Source of the DNA: Oscillospiraceae bacterium
GTDB lineage: Bacteria > Bacillota > Clostridia > Oscillospirales > UBA929
DNA length: 52,835 bases
NCBI GenBank assembly: GCA_009780275.1
Contig: WRAI01000018.1
Location: forward strand, 1 to 52,835
Direction: 5' to 3'
The notes beneath the pieces were generated by a model that saw only the letters and a list, made by a program, of their open reading frames with translations, was not told where the DNA came from and did not search any database. Positions 44,015 to 51,662 of this stretch are shown here, piece after piece; position 1 is the first letter of the stretch, and each line of letters starts with the position of its first letter. The translations under genes were made by a program, and so were the position numbers.

Positions 44015-44176
44015 TTGAGAGAAGGCAACCCCAAAATCGTTATAACCGACAAGCAAACCGAAATTTTAGCAAGGCTATTTTTACCTGAAATCAAGCGATA
44101 TTTTGCCGATGAAACCGTGCGAAAAGATTTTAAGGAATGGGAGCAAACTCAACAACAGGAAAAATTAGCGGCATAG
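44015..44176 (+). CDS. 53-residue mobile-element protein
   Basis: The frame is open from 43895, but a perfect AAGGAGGAG lies 7 bases before TTG 44015 and a terminator occupies the upstream part, so the real start is the TTG. Product: REGNPKIVITDKQTEILARL, then FLPEIKRYFADETVRKDFKEW, probably two helices. Small proteins like this precede RepA-like ATPases in clostridial mobile elements; function unknown. Confidence 0.65.
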   Translation: MREGNPKIVITDKQTEILARLFLPEIKRYFADETVRKDFKEWEQTQQQEKLAA

Positions 44177-44200
44177 TGTCGCAATGAGAGGAAATTATCA

Positions 44201-45256
44201 ATGAACCAAACCAACCTACAAACCGTATCAATGCACGAGTTGTATGACACGGTTTATACCGTCAATCCGCCGTTAGTCGAGGGATTGCTCTACCCCGGCA
44301 CTTACTTGTTCGTTGGCGCGCCAAAGCTCGGCAAGTCGTTCTTTATGGCACAGCTCGCTTATCACATCAGCACGGGCGTGCCGTTATGGGATTATCCTGT
44401 TTCAAAGGGGGAGGTGTTATACCTTGCCCTTGAAGACGACCACAGGCGATTGCAAAAGCGACTGTTTCAGATGTTTGGCACGGATAATGCGGATAATCTA
44501 CATTTCGCAGTGGCGGCTAAAAGCGTTGGCAACGGATTGTACGAGCAGTTAGATGATTTTATTAAACAACACTCTGACACGAGGCTAATTATCATCGACA
44601 CGCTTCAAAAAATCCGTGAGTTAAGCAATGACGGCGCAAGTTATGGCGGCGATTATGAAGTCATATCCAAGCTGAAAGACTTTGCCGGGCAACACGGCAT
44701 TTGTCTGATACTCGTGCATCACACTCGCAAGGCACGCGGTGGTGATAAATTCGATATGATTTCCGGTACAAACGGCTTGCTCGGAGCCGCCGACGGAGCG
44801 TTTCTGCTACAAAAGCAACAACGGACAAGCAACGAGGCAACGCTTGACATTTCGGGTCGTGACCAACAAGACCAGCGCATCAATCTCATCAGAAATCCCG
44901 AAAAATTGCTGTGGGAGTTTGTAGATGCCGAAACAGAATTGTGGAAAGATCCACCCGACCCAGTGCTTGCTGCCGTGGCAGGAATTATCTCCGCTGAAAC
45001 GCCACAATGGAGCGGAACGCCAACGGAGCTTGCGGACAAAATCGGCGTTGATATTAAAGCAAACACGCTGTCTATGCGATTAAATGTCAACGCTGCTCGG
45101 TTGCAAAATGAGTACGGCATAATCTACGAAAACAGCCGCAACCACACAGGGCGGCAAATTAAACTGTTGCTCGGCGACACGACCGACACGGCAACAATAA
45201 AACTATGGAGGAAGTTATGCAAAACAATAAATCGGCTAAGCGACCAATCTGTCTGA
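44201..45256 (+). CDS. RepA-like hexameric helicase/AAA ATPase
   Basis: 351 residues. RecA-type ATPase core with Walker A FVGAPKLGKSFFM (~37-49), VLYLALEDDHRRLQKRL, and Walker B LIIIDTLQKIRE (~128-139), then LILVHHTRKA and MISGTNGLLGAADGAFLL. This is the AAA_25/RepA pattern found in plasmids and mobilisable elements, where it supports replication. The C-terminal ~100 residues look like a winged-helix segment (TPTELADKIGVDIKANTLSM). The 3' end overlaps mobC by 40 bases. Confidence 0.85.
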   Translation: MNQTNLQTVSMHELYDTVYTVNPPLVEGLLYPGTYLFVGAPKLGKSFFMAQLAYHISTGVPLWDYPVSKGEVLYLALEDDHRRLQKRLFQMFGTDNADNLHFAVAAKSVGNGLYEQLDDFIKQHSDTRLIIIDTLQKIRELSNDGASYGGDYEVISKLKDFAGQHGICLILVHHTRKARGGDKFDMISGTNGLLGAADGAFLLQKQQRTSNEATLDISGRDQQDQRINLIRNPEKLLWEFVDAETELWKDPPDPVLAAVAGIISAETPQWSGTPTELADKIGVDIKANTLSMRLNVNAARLQNEYGIIYENSRNHTGRQIKLLLGDTTDTATIKLWRKLCKTINRLSDQSV

Positions 45257-45567
45257 AAGTGCGAGTATCTGCGGAAGAAAAGGAGTTGATTTCAAAGAAA
45301 ATGGCGGCGTTCGGAACAATAAATCGCGAGTCATATATGCGTAAAATATTGATTGACGGTTATGTCATCCGGGTAGAGTTTCGGCAGGTGCAAAAGCTGT
45401 TGCATTTGCTTGGAAATGTAAGCAATAACATCAATCAAATTGCCCGAAAAGTCAACCAAACAGGAAATATTCATGCAGAGGATATTCATAAAATACGAGA
45501 GGAAATGGAATCGTTTTACCCTGAACTTCGTAAAGCAATCGCCGAGCTGTGTAGCACGAAATTTTAA
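45217..45567 (+). CDS. MobC-like relaxosome accessory protein
   Basis: 116 residues from ATG 45217, behind GGAGGAAG. A ribbon-helix-helix-like start (ICLKVRVSAEEKELISKKMA) is followed by the MobC signature LLGNVSNNINQIARKVNQ (~67-84). MobC binds the transfer origin and helps the relaxase nick. The relaxase gene that normally follows is absent. Confidence 0.85.
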   Translation: MQNNKSAKRPICLKVRVSAEEKELISKKMAAFGTINRESYMRKILIDGYVIRVEFRQVQKLLHLLGNVSNNINQIARKVNQTGNIHAEDIHKIREEMESFYPELRKAIAELCSTKF

Positions 45568-45796
45568 CGGCGTAGCCGTACCGGCAGACAGCAAAGTTGG
45601 CTTAGAGCGCTTGCGCTGAAATTCCGATTTTCGGAATTTTGGGCCCGGAGCGCCTTGCTTGCCACTACCAACCCATACAATATAGCCAAGATTGTCATTT
45701 TCAAAAATGTTACAGTCTTGGTTATTTTATTTTCCAAAAACCGTTGACAAAGCACGCAACAGCGCGCTACAATTTTTATATGAAAGGTGACCGACT
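45568..45796. other. Non-coding gap with hairpins, possible transfer origin or terminator
   Basis: Contains AAATTCCGA / TCGGAATTT (45619-45639, 9-bp stem) and a long hairpin at 45682-45725: a 14-bp arm with two G-T pairs, then a 6-bp inner stem, followed by TTATTTTATTTT. The second could terminate the mobC transcript; being next to mobC, either could also be part of an oriT. The recombinase promoter follows. Confidence 0.45.
45744..45773 (+). promoter_or_regulatory. Promoter of the serine recombinase gene
   Basis: TTGACA (45744-45749), 18-base spacer, TACAAT (45768-45773). AAAGGTGA then lies 7 bases before ATG 45797. Confidence 0.8.
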
Positions 45797-47395
45797 ATGA
45801 AAGTTATAATTTATGCACGATATTCGAGCGACCGTCAAACAGAGCAATCTATTGAGGGTCAAATTAAAGTATGCCGTGAATACGCAGAGCGCAACGGCTA
45901 TAAAGTCGTTGATGAATATATAGACCGCGCCATTTCCGGAACGAGTGATAACCGTCCCGAATTTTTGCGTATGATTGCCGATTCGGCAAAGCGGCAATTT
46001 GCGGGAGTTCTCGTTTATCAGCTTGACCGTTTCGCCCGAAACAGATACGACAGCGCAACCTACAAAGCACGATTGAAAAAGAACGGTGTTAGGGTTCTCT
46101 CGGCTCGCGAAAACATTTCGGATGATGCCAGCGGTATTTTAATGGAAGCCGTGTTAGAGGGAATGGCAGAATATTATTCGGTTGAGTTGTCGCAGAAAAT
46201 CAAGCGCGGTATGGAATTGACCGCGCAAAAATGTGAGTTTACCGGTTCGGGTGTGCCACTCGGATATAAAATCGTTGACAAAAAATTCGCTATTAACAAA
46301 GATGAAGCACCCATCGTCAAGCGCATTTTTGAAATGTATCTCGCAGGCAAAACAATGGCAGATATTATTCGATATCTCAATGAAAACGGCGTTAAAACGA
46401 GCAAGGGTAATCCGTATAACAAAAATTCAATCCGGCGGATAATCACGAACCGTAAATATCTCGGCATTTATATTTACACAGACATTGAAGTGCCGGGTGG
46501 CATTCCGCAAATCATTGACAACACCATGTTTGAGCAAGCGCAAATCCTTATGGCGAAGAACAAGAAAGCTCCTGCACGAGCAAAGGCCATTCATGACCAT
46601 TATTTACTCACCACGAAACTTGTTTGTGGTGAATGCAAATGCGCGCTTACCGGGTTTAGTGGTACTTCAAAGACATCGAAATTTTATCAATATTACGGTT
46701 GCGTGACACAACGCCGAAAGGGTAATTGCAACAAGAAAGCCGAGAGAAAGATGTATTTAGAAAATAAAGTCGTTGGCGAAATTGTGTCTGCTCTCACGAG
46801 CGATTATATTGATAACATTTCACAGAAAATTGCCGATTTATCCGTTAAAGAAGGTAACATCGGTGGTGTAAAACGGTTGAGAAAATTGCTCAAAGAAAAC
46901 GAAACTGCCACGGCCAACCTAATCAAAGCGATTGAGTCCGGCAAAGCGGTGGAATTGTTTTCGTCGCAAATAGAGAAACGGCAGGCCGAACGCGCCGACC
47001 TTGAAAATCAGCTTATGCAGGAGCAAGCCGCTCGCCCGACACTCGAATTTGAAACCGTCAAATATTTCTTCGAGAAGTTTAGGCGCGGCGATGTCTACGC
47101 CCCTGTGTTCCGCAATTTCTTGATTGACACTCTCGTTGACAGAATCGAGGTTTACGGCGGCGAAAGCCCGCGACTTGAAATCTACTGTTACGCCTACGAT
47201 ATGCCGATAAAAAGTCCCTTAGCGCGCCCCGAAAGGGGTTCGTCTAAGGGACAATTGGTGGAGGCGGCGGGAGTTGAACCCGCGTCCGATAATATATCCA
47301 TATGCGCTTCTCCGGGTGCAGACGGTTGTTTGCATTCCCTTGCTATGCCGCCATACCGTCAGGCTACAAAGCTTAGTAGATTCATCAATGCATGA
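45797..47395 (+). CDS. Large serine recombinase; frame runs into antisense ssrA
   Basis: 532 residues. Resolvase domain at 1-150 (IIYARYSSDRQTEQSIEGQ, catalytic Ser10; YQLDRFARNRYDSA), recombinase domain ~160-260, zinc ribbon ~275-315 (CGECKCALTG ... CVTQRRKGNCNK), and a coiled coil ~355-410. It cuts and joins DNA for integration and excision. From about residue 470 the frame crosses the ssrA terminator and then antisense ssrA (VEAAGVEPASDN ... PGADGCLHSLA), so the last ~60 residues come from the host attachment region and would change on excision. This places one island end at ssrA. Confidence 0.92.
   Translation: MKVIIYARYSSDRQTEQSIEGQIKVCREYAERNGYKVVDEYIDRAISGTSDNRPEFLRMIADSAKRQFAGVLVYQLDRFARNRYDSATYKARLKKNGVRVLSARENISDDASGILMEAVLEGMAEYYSVELSQKIKRGMELTAQKCEFTGSGVPLGYKIVDKKFAINKDEAPIVKRIFEMYLAGKTMADIIRYLNENGVKTSKGNPYNKNSIRRIITNRKYLGIYIYTDIEVPGGIPQIIDNTMFEQAQILMAKNKKAPARAKAIHDHYLLTTKLVCGECKCALTGFSGTSKTSKFYQYYGCVTQRRKGNCNKKAERKMYLENKVVGEIVSALTSDYIDNISQKIADLSVKEGNIGGVKRLRKLLKENETATANLIKAIESGKAVELFSSQIEKRQAERADLENQLMQEQAARPTLEFETVKYFFEKFRRGDVYAPVFRNFLIDTLVDRIEVYGGESPRLEIYCYAYDMPIKSPLARPERGSSKGQLVEAAGVEPASDNISICASPGADGCLHSLAMPPYRQATKLSRFINA
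47209..47252 (-). terminator. ssrA terminator
   Basis: On the minus strand, GTCCCTTAG ... CTAAGGGAC encloses an inner CCCCTTTCGGGG hairpin and is followed by TTTTT. It begins four bases after the tmRNA 3' end and lies within the recombinase reading frame. Confidence 0.85.
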
Positions 47396-47603
47396 CGCGC
47401 GCAAATCTTAACGCATTCACGTTGGCCACTCAGTCACGCCTGAGTCCCGAGCCGTGGCACTCTCAGGTCAGACGGCGGCTAATTTAAGCCGCGACTAATT
47501 GATTATCGTTCTTTAATTTATAAAGATACCCGATTTTACATGGTCAGGCGCCATGACCCGCTACGCATAGTTCAATATCTCCGTCGAAGCCAAACTCGCC
47601 CCC
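47256..47603 (-). ncRNA. ssrA: Transfer-messenger RNA (tmRNA)
   Basis: 348 bases, one-piece tmRNA. The 5' GGGGGCG pairs with 3' CGCCTCC (7 bp), followed by A-CCA encoded in the DNA; GGGTTCAACTCCCGCC forms the T-arm and GGCTTCGACGG the conserved 5' segment. The tag frame ends KNDNQLVAA then TAA (codons from 47513 to 47484); its first codon is uncertain, possibly a GGG upstream giving a 15-residue tag. It rescues stalled ribosomes together with SmpB, encoded at 49279. The 3' end is the island attachment site. Confidence 0.95.
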
Positions 47604-47657
47604 TAGTCCAATAAGAGTATAGCACAATTCGGATAAAGTGTAAACAGGAAAAACTTC

Positions 47658-48152
47658 TCATACCTCATTATATTGCCAATAGCCCACATCGCCGTCGGCG
47701 TGGATGCTTGATAACGCAAAGCCGTTTTTCTCAAACGCGCGGATAGAAGTGTGGTTTTCAATATTTATCACAGCTTCAAACCGACGGCAATTGCTGTGCG
47801 GGATGATTTTTGCTGTACAATTGAGCAGTTCACGGATAACCTTCGTGCAATATCCACGATTGCGCAGTGCCGGATTGACAACAATGGGGTTGATGGTGAT
47901 GGACAGCTCGCCGTGGCAGAGGATAAGTATGTAGGCGATGAGCTGTTCGCGCTCAATAATGACCTTGCAAAAACAGTTTTTGCCTATCTCATATTCGCCA
48001 GAGTCGACATAATATGCCCATTCCGCGCTAAGTGGAGATGGGCCGGCTGTCACGAATTGAACGGTGTCCTTGTTTGTTGACCAAGTGTCGATTTCATCCT
48101 CAAATGATGACACACCGTAGTCCAGCCATGTAAAATGCAACGTTATTCCCAT
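47658..48152 (-). CDS. GNAT-family N-acetyltransferase
   Basis: 164 residues. The acetyl-CoA motif is NPIVVNPALRNRGYCTKVIREL (R-N-R-G-Y), and ENHTSIRAFEKNGFALSSI closes the fold. Substrate unknown. Its start overlaps the end of the carboxypeptidase gene by 10 bases, so the two are co-transcribed. ssrA lies 54 bases downstream on the same strand. Confidence 0.87.
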   Translation of the reverse strand: MGITLHFTWLDYGVSSFEDEIDTWSTNKDTVQFVTAGPSPLSAEWAYYVDSGEYEIGKNCFCKVIIEREQLIAYILILCHGELSITINPIVVNPALRNRGYCTKVIRELLNCTAKIIPHSNCRRFEAVINIENHTSIRAFEKNGFALSSIHADGDVGYWQYNEV

Positions 48153-49066
48153 GCCGTGACAATATACCCGCCCGTATTTGCGCTTGAAACGGTAAAGTCT
48201 AAATGCTCCGGAACGAATAATATACCATTTCTGGGTTTTTGATATGAAATATAAAATGCCTGATTTTCAAATGTGGTTGTATAGTTGCCGTGTTCTTGCA
48301 AAAACTCAATATATTCTTCTAAAACAAAACCATATTGCCCCATAATCCATGCGTGCACTCGCCCGACATAACGGAAATGCCATGGCTCATAAGGCACGTT
48401 CGTGATGTCGTGTTTGTCATAGGGATAGCGGAGAATAAGTCCGAATTGAGGGGCGTTTTCGGCAAGCCACTGCGCTTCTTGCGTACCGATCATCTCAGCA
48501 GTAGAGTTTGTGGACAAAATATCTGCAGCCAAGCCAAGCTGATGTTCGCTATGGCCGGGGCGCATGACATATGCGCTGTTTGCCGCGTTTTCATAGAGCC
48601 GACTCTGCTCATCATAGCTACGAAAACCGCTTGTAATAAAAAGATTATCAATATTAGCGCGCTCTGCTGCCTCAAAGAGGCGAAGCATAGCATGCATGGC
48701 AGTTTCGTGTATTTGTATATATGTCGCTCTTACAGGAATATCTGGCCAAGCGGTCACCAGTTGTGAATAATTTGTCATTGCGACCGCGCGATCGCGATTG
48801 ACAAGTTTTAGATACTGTGTATCTGTGATTTCCGTGATGGGAACCTGCGCGGTAAAATGGGGGAATATGAAGTTGTCGAGTGTGTTTGTGGACGTTGCAG
48901 AATATGGGAAATGCGCTGTTGGGACACTGTCTGTGCTGCTGCGTGACCCGAAAGCGTGGCCTATCAAAAAGGTCGCGAATAATAGGGTGACGTAAAAAAA
49001 TACCTTTAACGGCCGCCGTCGTTTCCGTCGCCGCCTCGTTTGATATTGTTGTCGAGAGTATGCCAT
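48143..49066 (-). CDS. VanY-type D-alanyl-D-alanine carboxypeptidase
   Basis: 307 residues. A very basic N-terminus (RRRRKRRR) and one helix (VFFYVTLLFATFLIGHAFG, ~23-41) anchor it outside the cell. The peptidase domain has ITSGFRSYDEQSRLYE, the zinc ligands in PGHSEHQLGLAADI, and EPWHFRYVG. It trims the terminal D-Ala of peptidoglycan stems. AAGGTGG precedes ATG. Position next to smpB/ssrA probably carries no functional link. Confidence 0.92.
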   Translation of the reverse strand: MAYSRQQYQTRRRRKRRRPLKVFFYVTLLFATFLIGHAFGSRSSTDSVPTAHFPYSATSTNTLDNFIFPHFTAQVPITEITDTQYLKLVNRDRAVAMTNYSQLVTAWPDIPVRATYIQIHETAMHAMLRLFEAAERANIDNLFITSGFRSYDEQSRLYENAANSAYVMRPGHSEHQLGLAADILSTNSTAEMIGTQEAQWLAENAPQFGLILRYPYDKHDITNVPYEPWHFRYVGRVHAWIMGQYGFVLEEYIEFLQEHGNYTTTFENQAFYISYQKPRNGILFVPEHLDFTVSSANTGGYIVTAWE

Positions 49067-49278
49067 TTATATGTTCCACCTTATTATTTCATAACAAAAT
49101 CTATTCACTTGCCCGTCGTTTCCCGCAATGCATCCATAATTGCATCAACGTATAAAACCGTATTGTGCAATCACCTTTTAGGAGCCGATAAGCTTGACTG
49201 TGTATGCAAGGCGTTTATTATGTTTAGTGTACTATCGGTTAGCTTGTATATCTGGTGTGCCGCAATGAGTGAACGTAA

Positions 49279-49746
49279 TTAGCCCCGTTCTTGCAGACGA
49301 CGGTTGTCCTTTATCGCTCTGTTCATTTCACGTTTGGCGTCGCGCTCTGCCGCACTGCTGCGCTTGTCGTGCAAGTGCTTTCCTTTACAGATGGCAAGCT
49401 CCATTTTAATTTTGCCGCGCTCGTTGAGATATAGCGCCAATGGAATCAGCGTCATGCTGTCTTGTTGAGATTCTTTAGATAACTTAGCAATTTCACGTTT
49501 GTGCAACAGCAATTTCCGTACGCGTAGGGGGTCTTGATTAAATCGATTGCCTTGTTCGTATGGACTGATATGCAAGCCGCGTACGAAAGCTTCGTCGTCT
49601 CTGATAAAGACAAATGAGTCTTTTAAGTTTGCCTTGCCAAGACGTATGGATTTGACCTCAGTGCCAACGAGCGATAGACCGGCTTCATAGCGGTCAAGTA
49701 CAAAGTAGTCATGGAAGGCTTTGCGGTTTTCACATAGTTTTTTCAT
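49279..49746 (-). CDS. smpB: SsrA-binding protein SmpB
   Basis: 155 residues from ATG 49746. Family landmarks: KAFHDYFVLDRYEAGLSLVGTE near the N-terminus, EVKSIRLGKANLKDSF, LLLHKREI, LALYLNERGKIKMELAICKGK and the basic tail. SmpB brings tmRNA to stalled ribosomes. There is no ribosome binding site; the promoter's -10 box ends seven bases before ATG. ssrA is 1.7 kb downstream on the same strand. Confidence 0.96.
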   Translation of the reverse strand: MKKLCENRKAFHDYFVLDRYEAGLSLVGTEVKSIRLGKANLKDSFVFIRDDEAFVRGLHISPYEQGNRFNQDPLRVRKLLLHKREIAKLSKESQQDSMTLIPLALYLNERGKIKMELAICKGKHLHDKRSSAAERDAKREMNRAIKDNRRLQERG

Positions 49747-49752
49747 AGAAAT

Positions 49753-49782
49753 ATTATACAGGCAGAGTAGGGGGCTTGTCAA
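49753..49782 (-). promoter_or_regulatory. Promoter of smpB, leaderless layout
   Basis: On the minus strand TTGACA (49777-49782), 18-base spacer, TATAAT (49753-49758), six bases, then ATG at 49746. A near-consensus promoter whose transcript should begin at the start codon. Confidence 0.85.
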
Positions 49783-49894
49783 GGCGAAACGTGGCGAGTT
49801 GCGCTGTATGCGTTAGGTTGTACGAATGAGGTTCTTTTTTTGTGGATGTCTTCATAGCTTGTATCACGATCAAGTGAAAGAGAGTGCACATATT

Positions 49895-50806
49895 ATGGAC
49901 AAAACAACGCCGTATACACAATCCGCCATTGTTTTGCCGCGCATTCTACGTGATGCTGCAGCACGACTGACAAATCACGATGCGGTGAATGCCGAAGAGT
50001 TCCGTTTGCGTGTGGGACAGGCATTGAGTGTCGTCGTAAATAACAAGGAAATCGCGCTGCCGGTAACGGTTGAACGGGAGCATTTAGAGTTACTGATCGA
50101 GACAGTTACGCGAGGATCATACTACGCTGTCAGTGAGCAGCTGCGCTGTGGATATGTCACTATTGAAGGTGGGCATCGCGTAGGATGGACAGGCACGGCG
50201 GTAGTAAAAGATGGAAATATTACGGCGTTGCGTGATTTTAGCGGTGCGTGCGTGCGAATTGCGCGGCAGGTTAAAGGCGTTGCGGGTTCATTGATGGCGG
50301 CATTATGTCCTGAGCAGAAGTTTGTCAGTACGCTGATTTTATCCCCTCCAGGTGCGGGGAAGACAACGCTGCTGCGCGACATTATCCGCATGATTAGCGG
50401 TGGCAGTGCCGTTTGTGCTGCCCATCGTGTCAGTCTCTGTGATGAGCGCGGTGAGGTGGCGGCATTGTGGCAAGGCAAACCTTGCTTTGATGTCGGCGCA
50501 CGCACAGATGTCCTTAATGGTGGAACAAAGGCAGAAAATTTGCTTATGTTGTTGCGTTCAATGGCGCCGCAAGTCATCGCGCTTGATGAAATCACCGCGC
50601 CATCCGATGCCGAGGCGTTGCGGCAATGTGCTCATTGCGGTGTTGAGCTTTTAGCGACCGCGCATGCCAATAATGCGGCGCGTTTTTTTGCGCGGCCGGG
50701 GGGTAAGGCGTTGAAAGAACTGTTTAAGCGTGTTGTGTTGATTGACAGACAGAATGGGAAACGGCGATATAGCGTTCGTGATGAAGCGGAGGCATTGATA
50801 TGTTGA
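49895..50806 (+). CDS. spoIIIAA: Stage III sporulation protein AA
   Basis: 303 residues from ATG 49895, behind a weak AAGAGAG site (an ATG at 49826 gives a less typical N-terminus). The protein has the SpoIIIAA features AEEFRLRVGQALSVV, RCGYVTIEGGHRVGWTGTA, Walker A LSPPGAGKTTLLRD (~150-163), SLCDERGEV, and Walker B IALDEIT. It is the secretion-type ATPase of the SpoIIIA-SpoIIQ channel between mother cell and forespore. Its stop overlaps the spoIIIAB start (ATGTTGA). Confidence 0.95.
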   Translation: MDKTTPYTQSAIVLPRILRDAAARLTNHDAVNAEEFRLRVGQALSVVVNNKEIALPVTVEREHLELLIETVTRGSYYAVSEQLRCGYVTIEGGHRVGWTGTAVVKDGNITALRDFSGACVRIARQVKGVAGSLMAALCPEQKFVSTLILSPPGAGKTTLLRDIIRMISGGSAVCAAHRVSLCDERGEVAALWQGKPCFDVGARTDVLNGGTKAENLLMLLRSMAPQVIALDEITAPSDAEALRQCAHCGVELLATAHANNAARFFARPGGKALKELFKRVVLIDRQNGKRRYSVRDEAEALIC

Positions 50807-51306
50807 GGATTATCGGAGCGTTGTTGCTCACGGGCGGAACAACTGCATTTGGATTGCAAGCAAGCGCGCAGTTGAGCAAGTGCGTGAGCGTTATTGCGGC
50901 GTGGCGTATGGCGGTGGAGCAGCTACAGGCGGAGATGAGCTGCCGTGTGCGTGCTTTGCCGGAGTTGGCGGCGCATTTAGCGGATAACGCACCGGCGATA
51001 TTGCGCGGAGATTTTCAACGATTGGCGGATATGTTTGAACGGCCCAACGATGAACGGTATGCACAGATTTGGACACGTTGGGCGGAAGGGTTGCCGCTAC
51101 ACGCCGAAGAAAGCATTATTATCATCGAGTTGGGCCAACTGCTGGGACGGTACGAGCTAGACGGCCAGTTAGCGGCACTTGATAGTGTGGAGGCGCGCTT
51201 GGCGCAGATTGAGGAACGAGCACAAGTTCGTAAAGATAAATTGTCACGGCTGTATGCTGTGAGTGGGTTGTTGTGTGGGGCAGCTGCGGCAGTAATTTTG
51301 CTGTAA
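50800..51306 (+). CDS. spoIIIAB: Stage III sporulation protein AB
   Basis: 168 residues. Two terminal helices (IIGALLLTGGTTAFGLQASAQL at the start, YAVSGLLCGAAAAVILL at the end) flank an all-helical middle, as in the GspF-like SpoIIIAB. Coupled to spoIIIAA. SpoIIIAC-AH should follow but do not: the operon stops here and foreign-looking genes begin. Confidence 0.93.
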   Translation: MLRIIGALLLTGGTTAFGLQASAQLSKCVSVIAAWRMAVEQLQAEMSCRVRALPELAAHLADNAPAILRGDFQRLADMFERPNDERYAQIWTRWAEGLPLHAEESIIIIELGQLLGRYELDGQLAALDSVEARLAQIEERAQVRKDKLSRLYAVSGLLCGAAAAVILL

Positions 51307-51427
51307 GGTTATTGTTTTTAACTGATGGTTAAAATGTGTTTCCTGTCAAGGGCTGGTTTTTTGTAGCGGTGTGCCGTATACTGTTATTAGAATTGGCTCG
51401 GAATAATATAAAAGGAGACCGCATTTT

Positions 51428-51628
51428 ATGAGCATAGCCATTGGCGAAAACATCAAACGTTTGCGGAAAGCTAAGAACATTACGCAAGAAAAATTGGCGG
51501 AATACCTGAGCGTTTCAGCCCCGACAAGCAAAAAAAGGGTGGACTTTACTCCGCCGTCGTGGTATACTCATGCCGTGGGTAGAAACATTATCTACACCAT
51601 ACCACTTCGCCCACGGAAAGGTCGGTAG
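51428..51628 (+). pseudogene. Truncated XRE-family helix-turn-helix regulator
   Basis: Good AAAAGGAG site, then MSIAIGENIKRLRKAKNI and TQEKLAEYLSVS, a textbook start of an XRE HTH domain. After residue ~31 the expected recognition helix (QAVSKWE-like) is replaced by unrelated residues (APTSKKRVDFTPPSW) and the frame ends at 66 residues. The break at about 51523 looks like a deletion or insertion junction. Confidence 0.75.
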
Positions 51629-51662
51629 TTTATATTTTGTGCACATATATTAGGAGAGCGCA

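Noticed and set aside
47256..47300. tRNA gene at the recombinase 3' end
   Set aside because: The T-arm and acceptor belong to tmRNA: the 5' partner and tag frame were found 300 bases away on the same strand.
47395..47396. Duplicated ssrA 3' end marking the other island boundary
   Set aside because: I looked for a second copy of the tmRNA 3' end to the left and found none. Serine recombinases leave only a tiny core duplication, so the left end stays undefined.
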